DNA of 64,000 bases. Origin: JAPHSX01 sp041554195. Its GTDB lineage: Bacteria; Pseudomonadota; Gammaproteobacteria; Thiohalomonadales; Thiohalomonadaceae. Numbering within the stretch: the stretch's first letter is position 1; each line of letters starts with the position of its first letter. Where the stretch lies: positions 62,001-126,000 of the forward strand of contig JBFFMJ010000009.1 of the NCBI GenBank assembly GCA_041554195.1. The letters run 5' to 3'. The notes beneath the pieces are model-generated. The model was not told the DNA's origin. It was given only the letters and a program-made list of their open reading frames with translations, and made no database searches. Shown one piece after another: positions 50,698 to 58,972 of this stretch. A program made the position numbers and the translations under genes.

Positions 50698-52158
50698 ATG
50701 TTGATCTTTGAACAGTCCAAACCTACCCGCCTGAATACGGCGCAGGCCCCACAGGCCGGTGATGTCTCTGACATCCCCGAAAAGTTTCTGCGCACCTCGA
50801 AACCGACCCTGCCCGAGGTCTCGGAGATGCAGGTGGTGCGCCACTACACCCGCCTGTCGCAGAAGAACTTCTCCATCGATACCCACTTCTATCCGCTCGG
50901 CTCCTGCACCATGAAGTACAACCCGCGTGGTGCGAATAAGTTGGCAATGCTGCCGGCCTTTCTGGGGCGTCATCCCAAGGCCCCGGTAGAGACGCATGGT
51001 CAGGGCATACTGGCCTGCCTGTTCGAGCTGCAGGAGATGTTAAAAGAGATCACCGGCATGAAGGGCTGCTCGCTCACGCCGATGGCCGGTGCCCAGGGGG
51101 AGTTCGCCGGGGTGGCGATGATCCGCGCCTACCACGATGCCCGTAACGACGATGCCCGCAGCGAGATCCTCTGCCCCGACGCGGCGCACGGCACCAATCC
51201 GGCGACCGCGGTGATGTGCGGTTACAAGGTGAAGGAAATCCCCACCGATAAAAACGGCGATGTGGATCTGGAGGCGCTGAAGGCCGCCGTCGGCCCGCAG
51301 ACCGCCGGCATCATGCTCACCAACCCCTCCACCCTCGGGGTGTTCGAGCGCCGCATTAAGGAGATCGCCGATGTGGTGCACCAGGCCGGAGGCCTGCTCT
51401 ACTACGATGGCGCCAACCTCAATGCGATCCTCGGCAAGGTCAAGCCGGGGGTCATGGGCTTTGATGTGGTGCATCTTAACCTGCACAAGACCTTTTCCAC
51501 CCCCCACGGCGGCGGTGGTCCCGGTGCCGGCCCGGTGGTGGTGGGTGAGCGCCTACTCCCCTTCCTGCCGGTGCCGGTGGTGGGGAAGGATGGCGACGAT
51601 TATCGCTGGCTGACCGAGAAGGATTGCCCGCAGTCGATCGGCAGGCTCTCCGCCCACATGGGCAATGCCGGTATCCTGCTGCGTGCCTACATCTATGCCC
51701 GCATGCTGGGGCGCGAGGGGATGGAGCGGGTGGCCGAGTACGCCACGCTGAATGCCAACTACATGCTGGCCGAGCTGAAAAAGGCTGGCTTCGATATGGC
51801 CTTCCCAGAGCGTCGCGCCACCCACGAGTTTATCCTTACCCTGAAAAAAGAGGCAAAGGAGTTGGGTGTTAACGCCATGGACTTTGCCAAGCGTCTGCTC
51901 GATTACGGCATGCACGCCCCGACCACCTACTTCCCGCTGCTGGTGCCCGAGTGCTTCCTCATCGAGCCGACCGAGACCGAGGACCGGGAGACCCTTGATG
52001 AATTTATCGAGGCGATGATGTTGATCCGCAAGGAGGCCGAGGACAGCCCCGAGCTGGTAAAGGGCGCCCCGCACTCGCTGCCTGTAAAGCGGCTGGATGA
52101 TGTGAAGGCGGCGCGTGAACTCGACCTGGTATGGAGACCCGCCGGGGAGGCGCAGTGA
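50698..52158 (+). CDS. gcvPB: Glycine dehydrogenase (decarboxylating) subunit 2
   Basis: A 486-residue PB subunit carrying the PLP lysine in VHLNLHKTFSTPHGGGG. SFYPLGSCTMKYNPR-type FYPLGSCTMKYNP near residue 62 and CPDAAHGTNPATAVMCGYK are diagnostic. With GcvPA it decarboxylates glycine and loads the aminomethyl group on GcvH. The stop overlaps the dgkA GTG start in GTGA. Confidence 0.97.
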   Translation: MLIFEQSKPTRLNTAQAPQAGDVSDIPEKFLRTSKPTLPEVSEMQVVRHYTRLSQKNFSIDTHFYPLGSCTMKYNPRGANKLAMLPAFLGRHPKAPVETHGQGILACLFELQEMLKEITGMKGCSLTPMAGAQGEFAGVAMIRAYHDARNDDARSEILCPDAAHGTNPATAVMCGYKVKEIPTDKNGDVDLEALKAAVGPQTAGIMLTNPSTLGVFERRIKEIADVVHQAGGLLYYDGANLNAILGKVKPGVMGFDVVHLNLHKTFSTPHGGGGPGAGPVVVGERLLPFLPVPVVGKDGDDYRWLTEKDCPQSIGRLSAHMGNAGILLRAYIYARMLGREGMERVAEYATLNANYMLAELKKAGFDMAFPERRATHEFILTLKKEAKELGVNAMDFAKRLLDYGMHAPTTYFPLLVPECFLIEPTETEDRETLDEFIEAMMLIRKEAEDSPELVKGAPHSLPVKRLDDVKAARELDLVWRPAGEAQ

Positions 52159-52538
52159 GCGAGTACAACAACAAGCCGGGCGCCACCGGCATGACCCGCG
52201 TGATCAACGCCTTCGGTTACTCGATGAAGGGGCTGAGCGCCGCCTTTGCAAATGAAGCCGCGTTCCGCCAGGAGTTATTGCTGTTTGTGGTGATGACGCC
52301 GCTGGCGATCTGGCTGGGACAGAGCGGCATCGAACAGGCGCTGCTCATCGGCAGCCTGTTCCTGGTGTTGATTGTCGAACTGATGAATTCCGCCATCGAG
52401 GCGATTGTCGATCGCGTTGGTAGTGAGTGGCACGAACTCTCCGGCCGCGCCAAGGATATCGGCTCTGCCGCGGTGCTGATCAGCCTGGCCAATGTCTTTG
52501 TCGTCTGGACCCTCGTCCTCTACAAACAATTTATCTGA
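52155..52538 (+). CDS. dgkA: Diacylglycerol kinase
   Basis: A 127-residue three-helix membrane kinase (E. coli DgkA 122) that phosphorylates diacylglycerol from membrane-derived oligosaccharide or LPS metabolism. The signature ELMNSAIEAIVDRVG near residue 78 holds the catalytic Glu and Asn. GTG at 52155 overlaps the gcvPB stop and has a GGGGAGG site. A methionine at residue 14 is an alternative start. Confidence 0.95.
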   Translation: MSEYNNKPGATGMTRVINAFGYSMKGLSAAFANEAAFRQELLLFVVMTPLAIWLGQSGIEQALLIGSLFLVLIVELMNSAIEAIVDRVGSEWHELSGRAKDIGSAAVLISLANVFVVWTLVLYKQFI

Positions 52539-52568
52539 ATTAAATAGCAATCATTTAAGGGAAAAATA

Positions 52569-53501
52569 ATGAGCGCACTGATCTGCGGCTCCATCGCCTA
52601 CGACACCATTATGGTGTTTCACGACCAGTTCAAAAACCACATCCTCCCCGACAAGGTACACATGCTGAATGTGGCCTTTCTGGTGCCCGACATGCGTCGT
52701 GAGACCGGCGGCTGTGCCGGCAACATTGGTTATAATCTGAAGCTGCTTGGCGGCGAGCCGAAGATCATGGCCACCGTCGGTCGCGACTTCGACCCCTATG
52801 CCGACTGGATGGCCGAGTGCGCGCTGGATATGACACATATTAAGGTGATTGATAACGCCTATACCGCGCAGGCCTTCATCACCACCGACAAGGACGATAA
52901 CCAGATCACCGCCTTCCACCCCGGTGCCATGAGCTTCGCCCACGACAATAAGGTGGCCGATGCCGAGGGCATTACCATTGGCATGGTCTCGCCCGATGGC
53001 CGTGACGGCATGGTTGAGCATGCGCAGCAGTTTGTGGCGGCGGGTATCCCCTTCATCTTCGATCCGGGCCAGGGGCTGCCGATGTTTGATGGGGAAGACC
53101 TCAAGAAGTTTATCGACCAAGCGACCTGGGTCGCGGTAAATGATTACGAGGCGCAGCTGCTGAGCGAACGTACCGGCATGAGTCCGCAGGAGATCAGTGA
53201 GCACGTCGAGGCGCTGATTATTACCCGTGGCGGTGAGGGCTCACATATCTATACCGGTGGGCAGCGGCTGGAGATCCCCAGCGCCAGCGTGCGTGAGATC
53301 AACGACCCCACTGGCTGTGGCGATGCCTATCGTGCGGGTCTGCTCTATGGCCTGATGAATATGCTGGACTGGCAGACCACCGGTCGCATCGCCTCGCTGA
53401 TGGGGGCCTTTAAGATCGAACAGCACGGCACCCAGAACCACCGCTTTAGTATGGATGAGTTTAAGGCGCGTTATCGTGAGGCCTTCGGCTCCAGTTTCTA
53501 A
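52569..53501 (+). CDS. PfkB-family kinase, probably adenosine kinase
   Basis: A 310-residue PfkB/ribokinase-fold kinase. GGCAGNIGYNLKLLGG near residue 48 is the first signature and DPTGCGDAYRAGLLYG near residue 247 the second, with the catalytic Asp in GCGDAY. The alignment pattern, particularly VPDMRRETGGCAGNIGYNL, is that of the adenosine-kinase-like proteins annotated in many proteobacteria. It ends the gcv-dgkA unit. Adenosine kinase would recycle adenosine from SAH, linking it to one-carbon metabolism, but ribokinase or another sugar kinase is not excluded. Confidence 0.78.
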   Translation: MSALICGSIAYDTIMVFHDQFKNHILPDKVHMLNVAFLVPDMRRETGGCAGNIGYNLKLLGGEPKIMATVGRDFDPYADWMAECALDMTHIKVIDNAYTAQAFITTDKDDNQITAFHPGAMSFAHDNKVADAEGITIGMVSPDGRDGMVEHAQQFVAAGIPFIFDPGQGLPMFDGEDLKKFIDQATWVAVNDYEAQLLSERTGMSPQEISEHVEALIITRGGEGSHIYTGGQRLEIPSASVREINDPTGCGDAYRAGLLYGLMNMLDWQTTGRIASLMGAFKIEQHGTQNHRFSMDEFKARYREAFGSSF

Positions 53502-53523
53502 TCCCTTCATTCAGGCACAAAAA

Positions 53524-53557
53524 AAGGGTAGAGACTAACGTCTCTACCCTTAACTCT
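53524..53557 (-). terminator. Bidirectional terminator between the kinase and the DsrC/TusE gene
   Basis: AAGGGTAGAGAC-TAAC-GTCTCTACCCTT is a perfect 12-bp stem (53524-53551). On the minus strand the T-run is long (A's from 53519 on the plus strand), so it serves the DsrC/TusE gene best; it will also stop plus-strand transcription. Confidence 0.9.
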
Positions 53558-53586
53558 GCAGTTACTACTTAGGAGAAAACTATATA

Positions 53587-53919
53587 TTAGCTGCAACCCT
53601 TGGGGCGCGGCAGGCCGGCGATCTTGTTGGCGGACTTGATCAGGCCGTAGGGGAACAGAGAGTAGATGTACTGCTGCGAGCTGCGATCCGCGCCGTACTT
53701 CTTCTTCATGATCTTGGAGAAAACACGTGGCTCAGCGACGCTGCCGTTCTCGAGGAAATACTCACGGGCCTCGTTAATGATGTCCCAGTGCTCGTCGGTT
53801 AGCTCAACCTTCTCGTTAGCCGCGATGCCCTTGGCAACATCCACACTCCACTCGCTCAGGTCTTCCATCCAACCCGCTTCGCTCAGCTTGATGACTTTTC
53901 CGTCGATATTCAGTTCCAT
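53587..53919 (-). CDS. DsrC/TusE-family sulfur carrier with one terminal cysteine
   Basis: A 110-residue protein of the DsrC/TusE/DsvC family. The C-terminus is KIAGLPRPKGCS, with the penultimate Cys109 that carries persulfide. True DsrC has a second Cys eleven residues earlier; here that position is Asn98. In this respect it is like TusE, which accepts sulfur for tRNA 2-thiolation, but the body (HWDIINEAREYFLENGSV, SQQYIYSLFPYG) is divergent from E. coli TusE. Strong terminator, long AT-rich upstream region and good GGTAGAG site suggest a separately and strongly expressed gene. Either tRNA thiolation or a regulatory DsrC-like role. Confidence 0.8.
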   Translation of the reverse strand: MELNIDGKVIKLSEAGWMEDLSEWSVDVAKGIAANEKVELTDEHWDIINEAREYFLENGSVAEPRVFSKIMKKKYGADRSSQQYIYSLFPYGLIKSANKIAGLPRPKGCS

Positions 53920-53958
53920 CGTTCTCTACCTCTATAAATCTTTAGTGAAATGACTCTA

Positions 53959-54033
53959 TACCCTTAATAGGGGTACTTGATTTAAAAACCAAGTTATCTT
54001 GTTGGGTATTCTATTAATACCCACAGTGTGGGT
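53959..54033 (-). promoter_or_regulatory. Cluster of three inverted repeats upstream of the DsrC/TusE gene
   Basis: TACCC-TTAATAG-GGGTA (53959-53975), GGGTATT-CTATT-AATACCC (54004-54022) and ACCCAC-AGT-GTGGGT (54019-54033) all use the same CCC/GGG half-site theme within the 230-base AT-rich gap. They could bind a dimeric regulator or affect leader RNA folding. Confidence 0.45.
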
Positions 54034-54149
54034 CAAGTATTTTGTTAGGGTTTTCTAATATTGGTGATAAGTGGTTGATTTTTAACGATTACAATGACAG
54101 ATTAAACGACACAACTTAAATAGCCGTCACGTCGCTAAGGCAACGTGAC

Positions 54150-56312
54150 CTACGGTTGAATGCACCAGCAGCGGTGAATATGCGGATTCCTGCGAAAATC
54201 TTCCGGCAGGGTCTGCTTACTGATCTCTTTAATCTGATAGCTACTTAACGCGGCTTCATCCAGTTTAAACTTGCGGAAGTTGTTGGAGAAAATGAGCAGG
54301 CCGTCCTCAGAGAGAAGCTGCATGGCGTTGCGGATCAGGTCGACGTGATCCCGTTGCACGTCGAAGCTCTCCTCCATCCGTTTGGAGCTGGAGAAGGTGG
54401 GCGGGTCGAGGAAGATGAGGTCGTACGGCTCGCCGCCTTGTTTTGCCTGTTCGGCGAGCCAGGCGGTGCAGTCGGCCTGTATATAGTGGTGTTCCGGGCC
54501 GGTGAAGCCATTAAGTGCCATGTTGCGTTTCGCCCAGTCGATATAGGTGTTCGACATATCGACGGTGGTGGTTGCACTGGCACCACCGGCGGCGGCATGC
54601 AGGGTGGCGACGCCGGTGTAGGCGAAGAGGTTGAGGAAGCGTTTGCCGCGGGCCTCTTTTTCGATCATCGATCGGGTGATGCGGTGATCCAGAAACAGGC
54701 CGGTGTCCAGATAGTCGCTGAAGTTGACCAGCAGGCGGCAGCTCCCTTCGTTTACCTCGTAAAAGGTACCGCTGTTGTCCTGTTTTTCATACTGGGCGCG
54801 CCCCTTCTGTTTCTGGCGCACCTTATAGAACAGCTGTGCGACGGGTATTTCCAGTACCTGCGGGATCACGGCCAGTGCCTCCATCAGGCGCTGGCGTGCC
54901 TTCTCGGCATCCACCGTTTTCGGGGCCTGATACTCCTGCACATGTACCCATAGTTTATCGCCACGATAGAGATCGACGGCGACGGCGTATTCGGGCAGGT
55001 CGGCGTCGTAGAGGCGATAGCAGTCGATCCCCTCGCGTCGCGCCCACTTGCCCAGGTGTTTGAGGTTCTTGCGCAGGCGGTTGGCGAACATCTTCGCTCC
55101 CTCGCTCTCGATGAGGCTGGGGTCGGGCCTCTGCTCATCATGCACGGTCTGCTCAGTGCTCTCATCGGGGATGCGGTAGAGGAATAGCTGGCACTCAATG
55201 GGACCGTTAAACAGCGGCTCGGGCTTGCGATGGGTGCGCAGGCCGACATAGGCGGCAAGCTCCGGGTTGCCGGTAAAGATCGCGGCACGCCAGCCGGGCA
55301 GGTCGCTCTGCAGGTGGCTGCCGAGGTCGGCATAGAGCCCCTTCAGCTCATTGATCTCGCCGAGACGCTCGCCGTAGGGGGGATTCACTATCAACAGGCC
55401 AGGGATGTCGCCACCGAGTCGGGGCAGCGTTCCCATTTCGCGTTTTTCGATGCGAATGTGGCGTGACAGACCGGCGGCGTCGATGTTTCGCAGCGCGGCG
55501 TTGACCGCCTGTGGGTTGGCATCCGCGCCCTGAATGGGGGGCAGCTTTTCCAGCCCGGCCTGACGGCGCTGTTCGGCCTCGTCGAGCAGCTGTTGCCACA
55601 GTGCCTTGTCGTGGCGTCGCCAGCCGAGAAAGCCGAAGTGGTGACGGAAGATCCCCGGTGCGATGTCGGCGGCGATCATCGCCCCTTCAATCAGCAGGGT
55701 GCCGGAGCCGCACATCGGATCGAGCAGCGCCCCGCCCCGCGAGGCGATAAAGGGCCAGTCGGCGAACAGCAGAAGGGCCGCGGCCAGGTTCTCTTTCAGC
55801 GGTGCGATCACCCCCTCGTCGCGATAGCCGCGGCGGTGTAGGCTGCCGCCGGAGAGGTCGATATTGATCTTGCCGCTGTTGCCGCGCAGGTGCAGGTTAA
55901 TGCGCAGGTCGGGGGTGGCGAGATCCACGCTGGGGCGCTCACCGAACTGCTCGCGAAAACGGTCGCACACAGCATCCTTGACCTTGAGCGAGGCGTACTT
56001 GCTGTGGCCGATGGCCGAGTCGGTGACCGAGCAGTCGACCGCCAGGGTGCCGGAGGAGTGGAGGTGGCGCTCCCAGTGGATCGCCTTTACCTCGTCATAC
56101 AGCTCCTCGGGCGTGCCGGCCTTGATGGTGGTGATGGGCAGCAGCACACGGTTGGCCACCCGGCTCCACAGGCAGAGCCGGTAGGCCAGCTCCAGCTCGC
56201 CCTCAAAGGTGGCGCCAGCGGCGGAGGGGCGGATCTTCTGTGCCCCCAGATCGCGCAGTTCGCGCTCCAGCAGTGGTGACATTCCCCTGGGGGTGGTGGC
56301 AAAAAATTTCAT
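54150..56312 (-). CDS. rlmKL: Bifunctional 23S rRNA methyltransferase RlmKL
   Basis: A 720-residue fusion (E. coli RlmL 702). N-terminal THUMP domain, then the RlmL half (m2G2445) with LLDPMCGSGTLLIEGA and the NPPYGERLG active-site motif, then the RlmK half (m7G2069) with LFAYTGVATLHAAAGGA and FLDPPTFSSSKRM. Both catalytic halves look complete. Starts 30 bases downstream of slyX. Confidence 0.97.
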   Translation of the reverse strand: MKFFATTPRGMSPLLERELRDLGAQKIRPSAAGATFEGELELAYRLCLWSRVANRVLLPITTIKAGTPEELYDEVKAIHWERHLHSSGTLAVDCSVTDSAIGHSKYASLKVKDAVCDRFREQFGERPSVDLATPDLRINLHLRGNSGKINIDLSGGSLHRRGYRDEGVIAPLKENLAAALLLFADWPFIASRGGALLDPMCGSGTLLIEGAMIAADIAPGIFRHHFGFLGWRRHDKALWQQLLDEAEQRRQAGLEKLPPIQGADANPQAVNAALRNIDAAGLSRHIRIEKREMGTLPRLGGDIPGLLIVNPPYGERLGEINELKGLYADLGSHLQSDLPGWRAAIFTGNPELAAYVGLRTHRKPEPLFNGPIECQLFLYRIPDESTEQTVHDEQRPDPSLIESEGAKMFANRLRKNLKHLGKWARREGIDCYRLYDADLPEYAVAVDLYRGDKLWVHVQEYQAPKTVDAEKARQRLMEALAVIPQVLEIPVAQLFYKVRQKQKGRAQYEKQDNSGTFYEVNEGSCRLLVNFSDYLDTGLFLDHRITRSMIEKEARGKRFLNLFAYTGVATLHAAAGGASATTTVDMSNTYIDWAKRNMALNGFTGPEHHYIQADCTAWLAEQAKQGGEPYDLIFLDPPTFSSSKRMEESFDVQRDHVDLIRNAMQLLSEDGLLIFSNNFRKFKLDEAALSSYQIKEISKQTLPEDFRRNPHIHRCWCIQP

Positions 56313-56342
56313 GCAGGTCGGCCTGAGTGCAAAGGTGAGGGA

Positions 56343-56546
56343 TCAGTAATGGGGTGGGGCGGTCTCTTCGGACATCGGGGCGACGGCCGAGGGGGTTAAA
56401 TCCTTTAGCACCGACTTGAAGTAGTCGAGTTGTGCCTGCAGCTCCTCAATGGTCTTCTGCTGTGCCAGCATGGTACCGGTCAGCTCCTCAATGGAGGCCT
56501 CTTGATAGGCAATACGGGTTTCGATATCTTCGAGGCGGTTTTCCAT
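56343..56546 (-). CDS. slyX: SlyX family coiled-coil protein
   Basis: A 67-residue protein: heptad coiled coil for the first 45 residues (ENRLEDIETRIAYQEASIEELTG trimmed here) and the short PPHY end that is the hallmark of SlyX. Function unknown. Divergent from the secreted protein gene at 56677. Confidence 0.93.
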   Translation of the reverse strand: MENRLEDIETRIAYQEASIEELTGTMLAQQKTIEELQAQLDYFKSVLKDLTPSAVAPMSEETAPPHY

Positions 56547-56676
56547 GGCGGCATGCTGTAGTGTGTTGATGAGATTGGGCGTATTGTATCATGCAGCCTA
56601 TTGTTCCCACCGCCTAATTCGGAACCGCTTTTGCTAAAATCGGGCTTCAACCCCCGTTGTTAACAAGGAACCCAGA

Positions 56677-57243
56677 GTGAAAAGAGTCCTCCCCGCTTTC
56701 CTATTAATCTTCGTGCTATTCGGCAGCAGCAATCTGCGTGCGGTCGATATGAACTATGGCGGAGCCATGTCGGGAAGCATGGCCGGCAGCATGATGAGTA
56801 CCATGTGGGAGTTTATGGAGTGGTTCCTGGGGCAGCGTAACAACGTGGGGCGTGCGCCGGGCGGCTGGAATAATCCCAATGCCTTTTACGGTTTCAATCA
56901 GGGGCCGGTGTCAGCTTTCGCCAATAATAATCCTTACCGTTATCGTGATTACTGGGATGACCCCAACAACCCCTGGGTGGATATGCAGTCGCTGGAGGGC
57001 ACCTGGCTGGCACAGTCGGGTGAGTACTGGTTTGTGCGTGACAACCATTTTGTACTGCTCGATAACAACCAGCAGAAGATGGCTGGGGAGTTTATTGTTG
57101 AGGGAAACTTCATTCTTACCCGCATGCCCGGAGGCGAGGTGGAGTTTGAATTCCGGCAGATGGACGACGTACTGATCCTGCGCGATGTAAATGGGCGGGT
57201 GATGTTGTTGCGCCGCATTGAGTCGGGCGGCTGGAGCTGGTAG
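56677..57243 (+). CDS. Secreted Met/Gly-rich protein of unknown function
   Basis: A 188-residue exported protein, GTG start after AAGGAACC. Signal peptide to about residue 22. Next comes a strikingly Met/Gly/Ser-rich stretch (GGAMSGSMAGSMMSTMWEF) with eight Met in about 25 residues, then an Asn/Tyr/Pro-rich segment, and a C-terminal beta-like domain (about 95-188) of the pattern LEGTWLAQSGEYWFVRD...VLLDNNQQKMAGEF. The C-terminal domain resembles small lipocalin-like or DUF-type folds that I cannot name. The methionine cluster could bind Cu(I) or be a disordered region. Confidence 0.6.
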   Translation: MKRVLPAFLLIFVLFGSSNLRAVDMNYGGAMSGSMAGSMMSTMWEFMEWFLGQRNNVGRAPGGWNNPNAFYGFNQGPVSAFANNNPYRYRDYWDDPNNPWVDMQSLEGTWLAQSGEYWFVRDNHFVLLDNNQQKMAGEFIVEGNFILTRMPGGEVEFEFRQMDDVLILRDVNGRVMLLRRIESGGWSW

Positions 57244-57293
57244 CCGATAATGATTTCAGCGCTGCCAGGACGGCAGCATTGAAGAACTAGATC

Positions 57294-58178
57294 TTACTCG
57301 GCCTCGACAAATTCCACGGTCATATCGGCCAGCTCCTCGGCATAGAGGTCGAGGAAGAAGTGGTCGGCACCGTCAATCACTTCGAAACTGACATTCGACT
57401 TTTCGATGCTCTCCATCTTCTCAATTAGTCCTGCAACCACCTGGTCCTCGCTGCCGGCAAAGACCAGTACCGGCTTGGCGATCTGTTTGACCAGACTGGG
57501 TGTATCCATGCGCGCGTCAGGCTGGTAGTAGGCGACAAAGGCCGCGGCACTGGCGCTCGACTCAGGGCAGTAGATGAAGTCCACCGGCTTGATCAGGCTG
57601 CTCCCTTTACCCGCATCTACAAGCTTCTGCGCCCTGGCCAGCACCGGGGCCAGCGGCTTGTCATAACTCTTCTGGTAGCCCTTGCTATTCTTCTCCTCGC
57701 TCCATACCTGCGGGGCGATCAGTACGACCTTTTTGATTGCGGCATCGTCACGTTCGGCGGCAAACCAAGCTGTCTGGTTGCCGCCGCGGGAGTGGCCCAG
57801 CAGCACCACCGATTTGACCCCCTGCTTTTTCAGCCAGCCCAGCCACAGGCCGATCTCATCGAGGGCATCGGTGTGTTTGTGGGTATGCGGCACGGCACAG
57901 TCGTACATCCCCTTGCGATCACTTAGCCCCAGTGAGAGGTTGATCGCCAGCGAGGTGTGGCCGCGCTCCTTGAGCATCTCCTGCAATGTCGCCATGATCT
58001 CCATGCGGTTGTGGGCCAGGGTACCGTGGGTCATCAACACCACCGTGCCCTGCTGCCAGTTATCGCTGGCGGCCTCCAGGTTGGCGCTGACCTTAAGGCC
58101 GTTGAGCTCAAGCTGCTGTTCTTCGGCCTGCAGGCCAAAGGAGAGCAGTGCGAAAAACAGGGGGATGATCTTTTTCAT
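57294..58178 (-). CDS. Exported alpha/beta hydrolase
   Basis: A 294-residue secreted alpha/beta-hydrolase-fold protein: signal peptide to about residue 18, strand TVVLMTHGTLAHN, nucleophile elbow GHSRGG (Ser) near residue 130, and late His in DGADHFF with the acid in VFAGSEDQVV. The catalytic triad is complete. Specific substrate unknown; esterase or lipase-like. Two bases of non-overlapping spacing do not tie it to a neighbour; it follows the ArsR-rhodanese gene's direction. Confidence 0.75.
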   Translation of the reverse strand: MKKIIPLFFALLSFGLQAEEQQLELNGLKVSANLEAASDNWQQGTVVLMTHGTLAHNRMEIMATLQEMLKERGHTSLAINLSLGLSDRKGMYDCAVPHTHKHTDALDEIGLWLGWLKKQGVKSVVLLGHSRGGNQTAWFAAERDDAAIKKVVLIAPQVWSEEKNSKGYQKSYDKPLAPVLARAQKLVDAGKGSSLIKPVDFIYCPESSASAAAFVAYYQPDARMDTPSLVKQIAKPVLVFAGSEDQVVAGLIEKMESIEKSNVSFEVIDGADHFFLDLYAEELADMTVEFVEAE

Positions 58179-58210
58179 GGGGACTCCACGGGGGTAATGT
58201 TAGATGTTAC

Positions 58211-58873
58211 TTAATTTTTCTCGGTCGGCAACCCGTCCGCCTGCCACTCAGGATAGCCGTCTTCCAGCCGGTGGGCGCTAAAACCTTTCTCGCGCAGTCG
58301 CGCCACCGCCTCGAAGGCGAGGATGCAGTGCGGGCCGCGGCAGTAGGCGACCACCTCATGTCCCTGCTCCAGCTCATCGAAATGTTCTTCGAGTTGGCTT
58401 AGCGGGATGTTGATCGCCCCAGGTACGTGCCCCGCCGCAAACTCCTCGTGCGGGCGTACATCGAGCACCGTGACCAGGCCGTCACGCACCCGTTCCAGCA
58501 ACTCGGTACGGGCCACCGGTTCCAGACTATCCTTGCTGGTGAGGAAGTGGCGCACCAGCTGCTGTACCTCATCGAGGTGACGCTCGGCCACCCCGCGCAG
58601 GGCTCCGAATAGCGCCAGCACATCGTTGTCGCTAATGCGGTAGTAGACCTTCAGTCCCTCCTTGCGGCAGGCCACCAGCCCGTTCTGTCGCAGCTGTTGC
58701 AGGTGCTGCGAGGTGTTGGCGACGGTAAGGCCGGAGACCTTTGACAGCTCTTCTACGCTACGTTCGCCCTGGGCGATAAACTCCAGTAGTTCCAGTCGGT
58801 TACCGTTACTCAGCGCCTTGCCGATACGGGCAAACTGGGTGAAGAGCTGCTGCTTGAAGTTGCTGCCGGACAT
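58211..58873 (-). CDS. ArsR-type regulator fused to a rhodanese domain
   Basis: A 220-residue protein: winged helix-turn-helix of the ArsR/SmtB type at about 1-100 (VEELSKVSGLTVANTSQHLQQLR) and a rhodanese domain at about 115-215 with active-site loop YCRGPHC. The CxxxxC loop is the type able to take persulfide or form a disulfide. This architecture is known in sulfur-responsive regulators. I use the ATG at 58873 behind AGGAAA. It is divergent from the desaturase-VTT-rhodanese operon, 99 bases away, and probably controls it and itself. Confidence 0.88.
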   Translation of the reverse strand: MSGSNFKQQLFTQFARIGKALSNGNRLELLEFIAQGERSVEELSKVSGLTVANTSQHLQQLRQNGLVACRKEGLKVYYRISDNDVLALFGALRGVAERHLDEVQQLVRHFLTSKDSLEPVARTELLERVRDGLVTVLDVRPHEEFAAGHVPGAINIPLSQLEEHFDELEQGHEVVAYCRGPHCILAFEAVARLREKGFSAHRLEDGYPEWQADGLPTEKN

Positions 58874-58972
58874 AATTTTCCTATGACTTATCTCACTATT
58901 CAAGTAATCTATTGAATAGAGTCTGTTTCAACAGTATAGCCGCCATTCCAGTGCGGGGTGAAGGGGGAGAGG

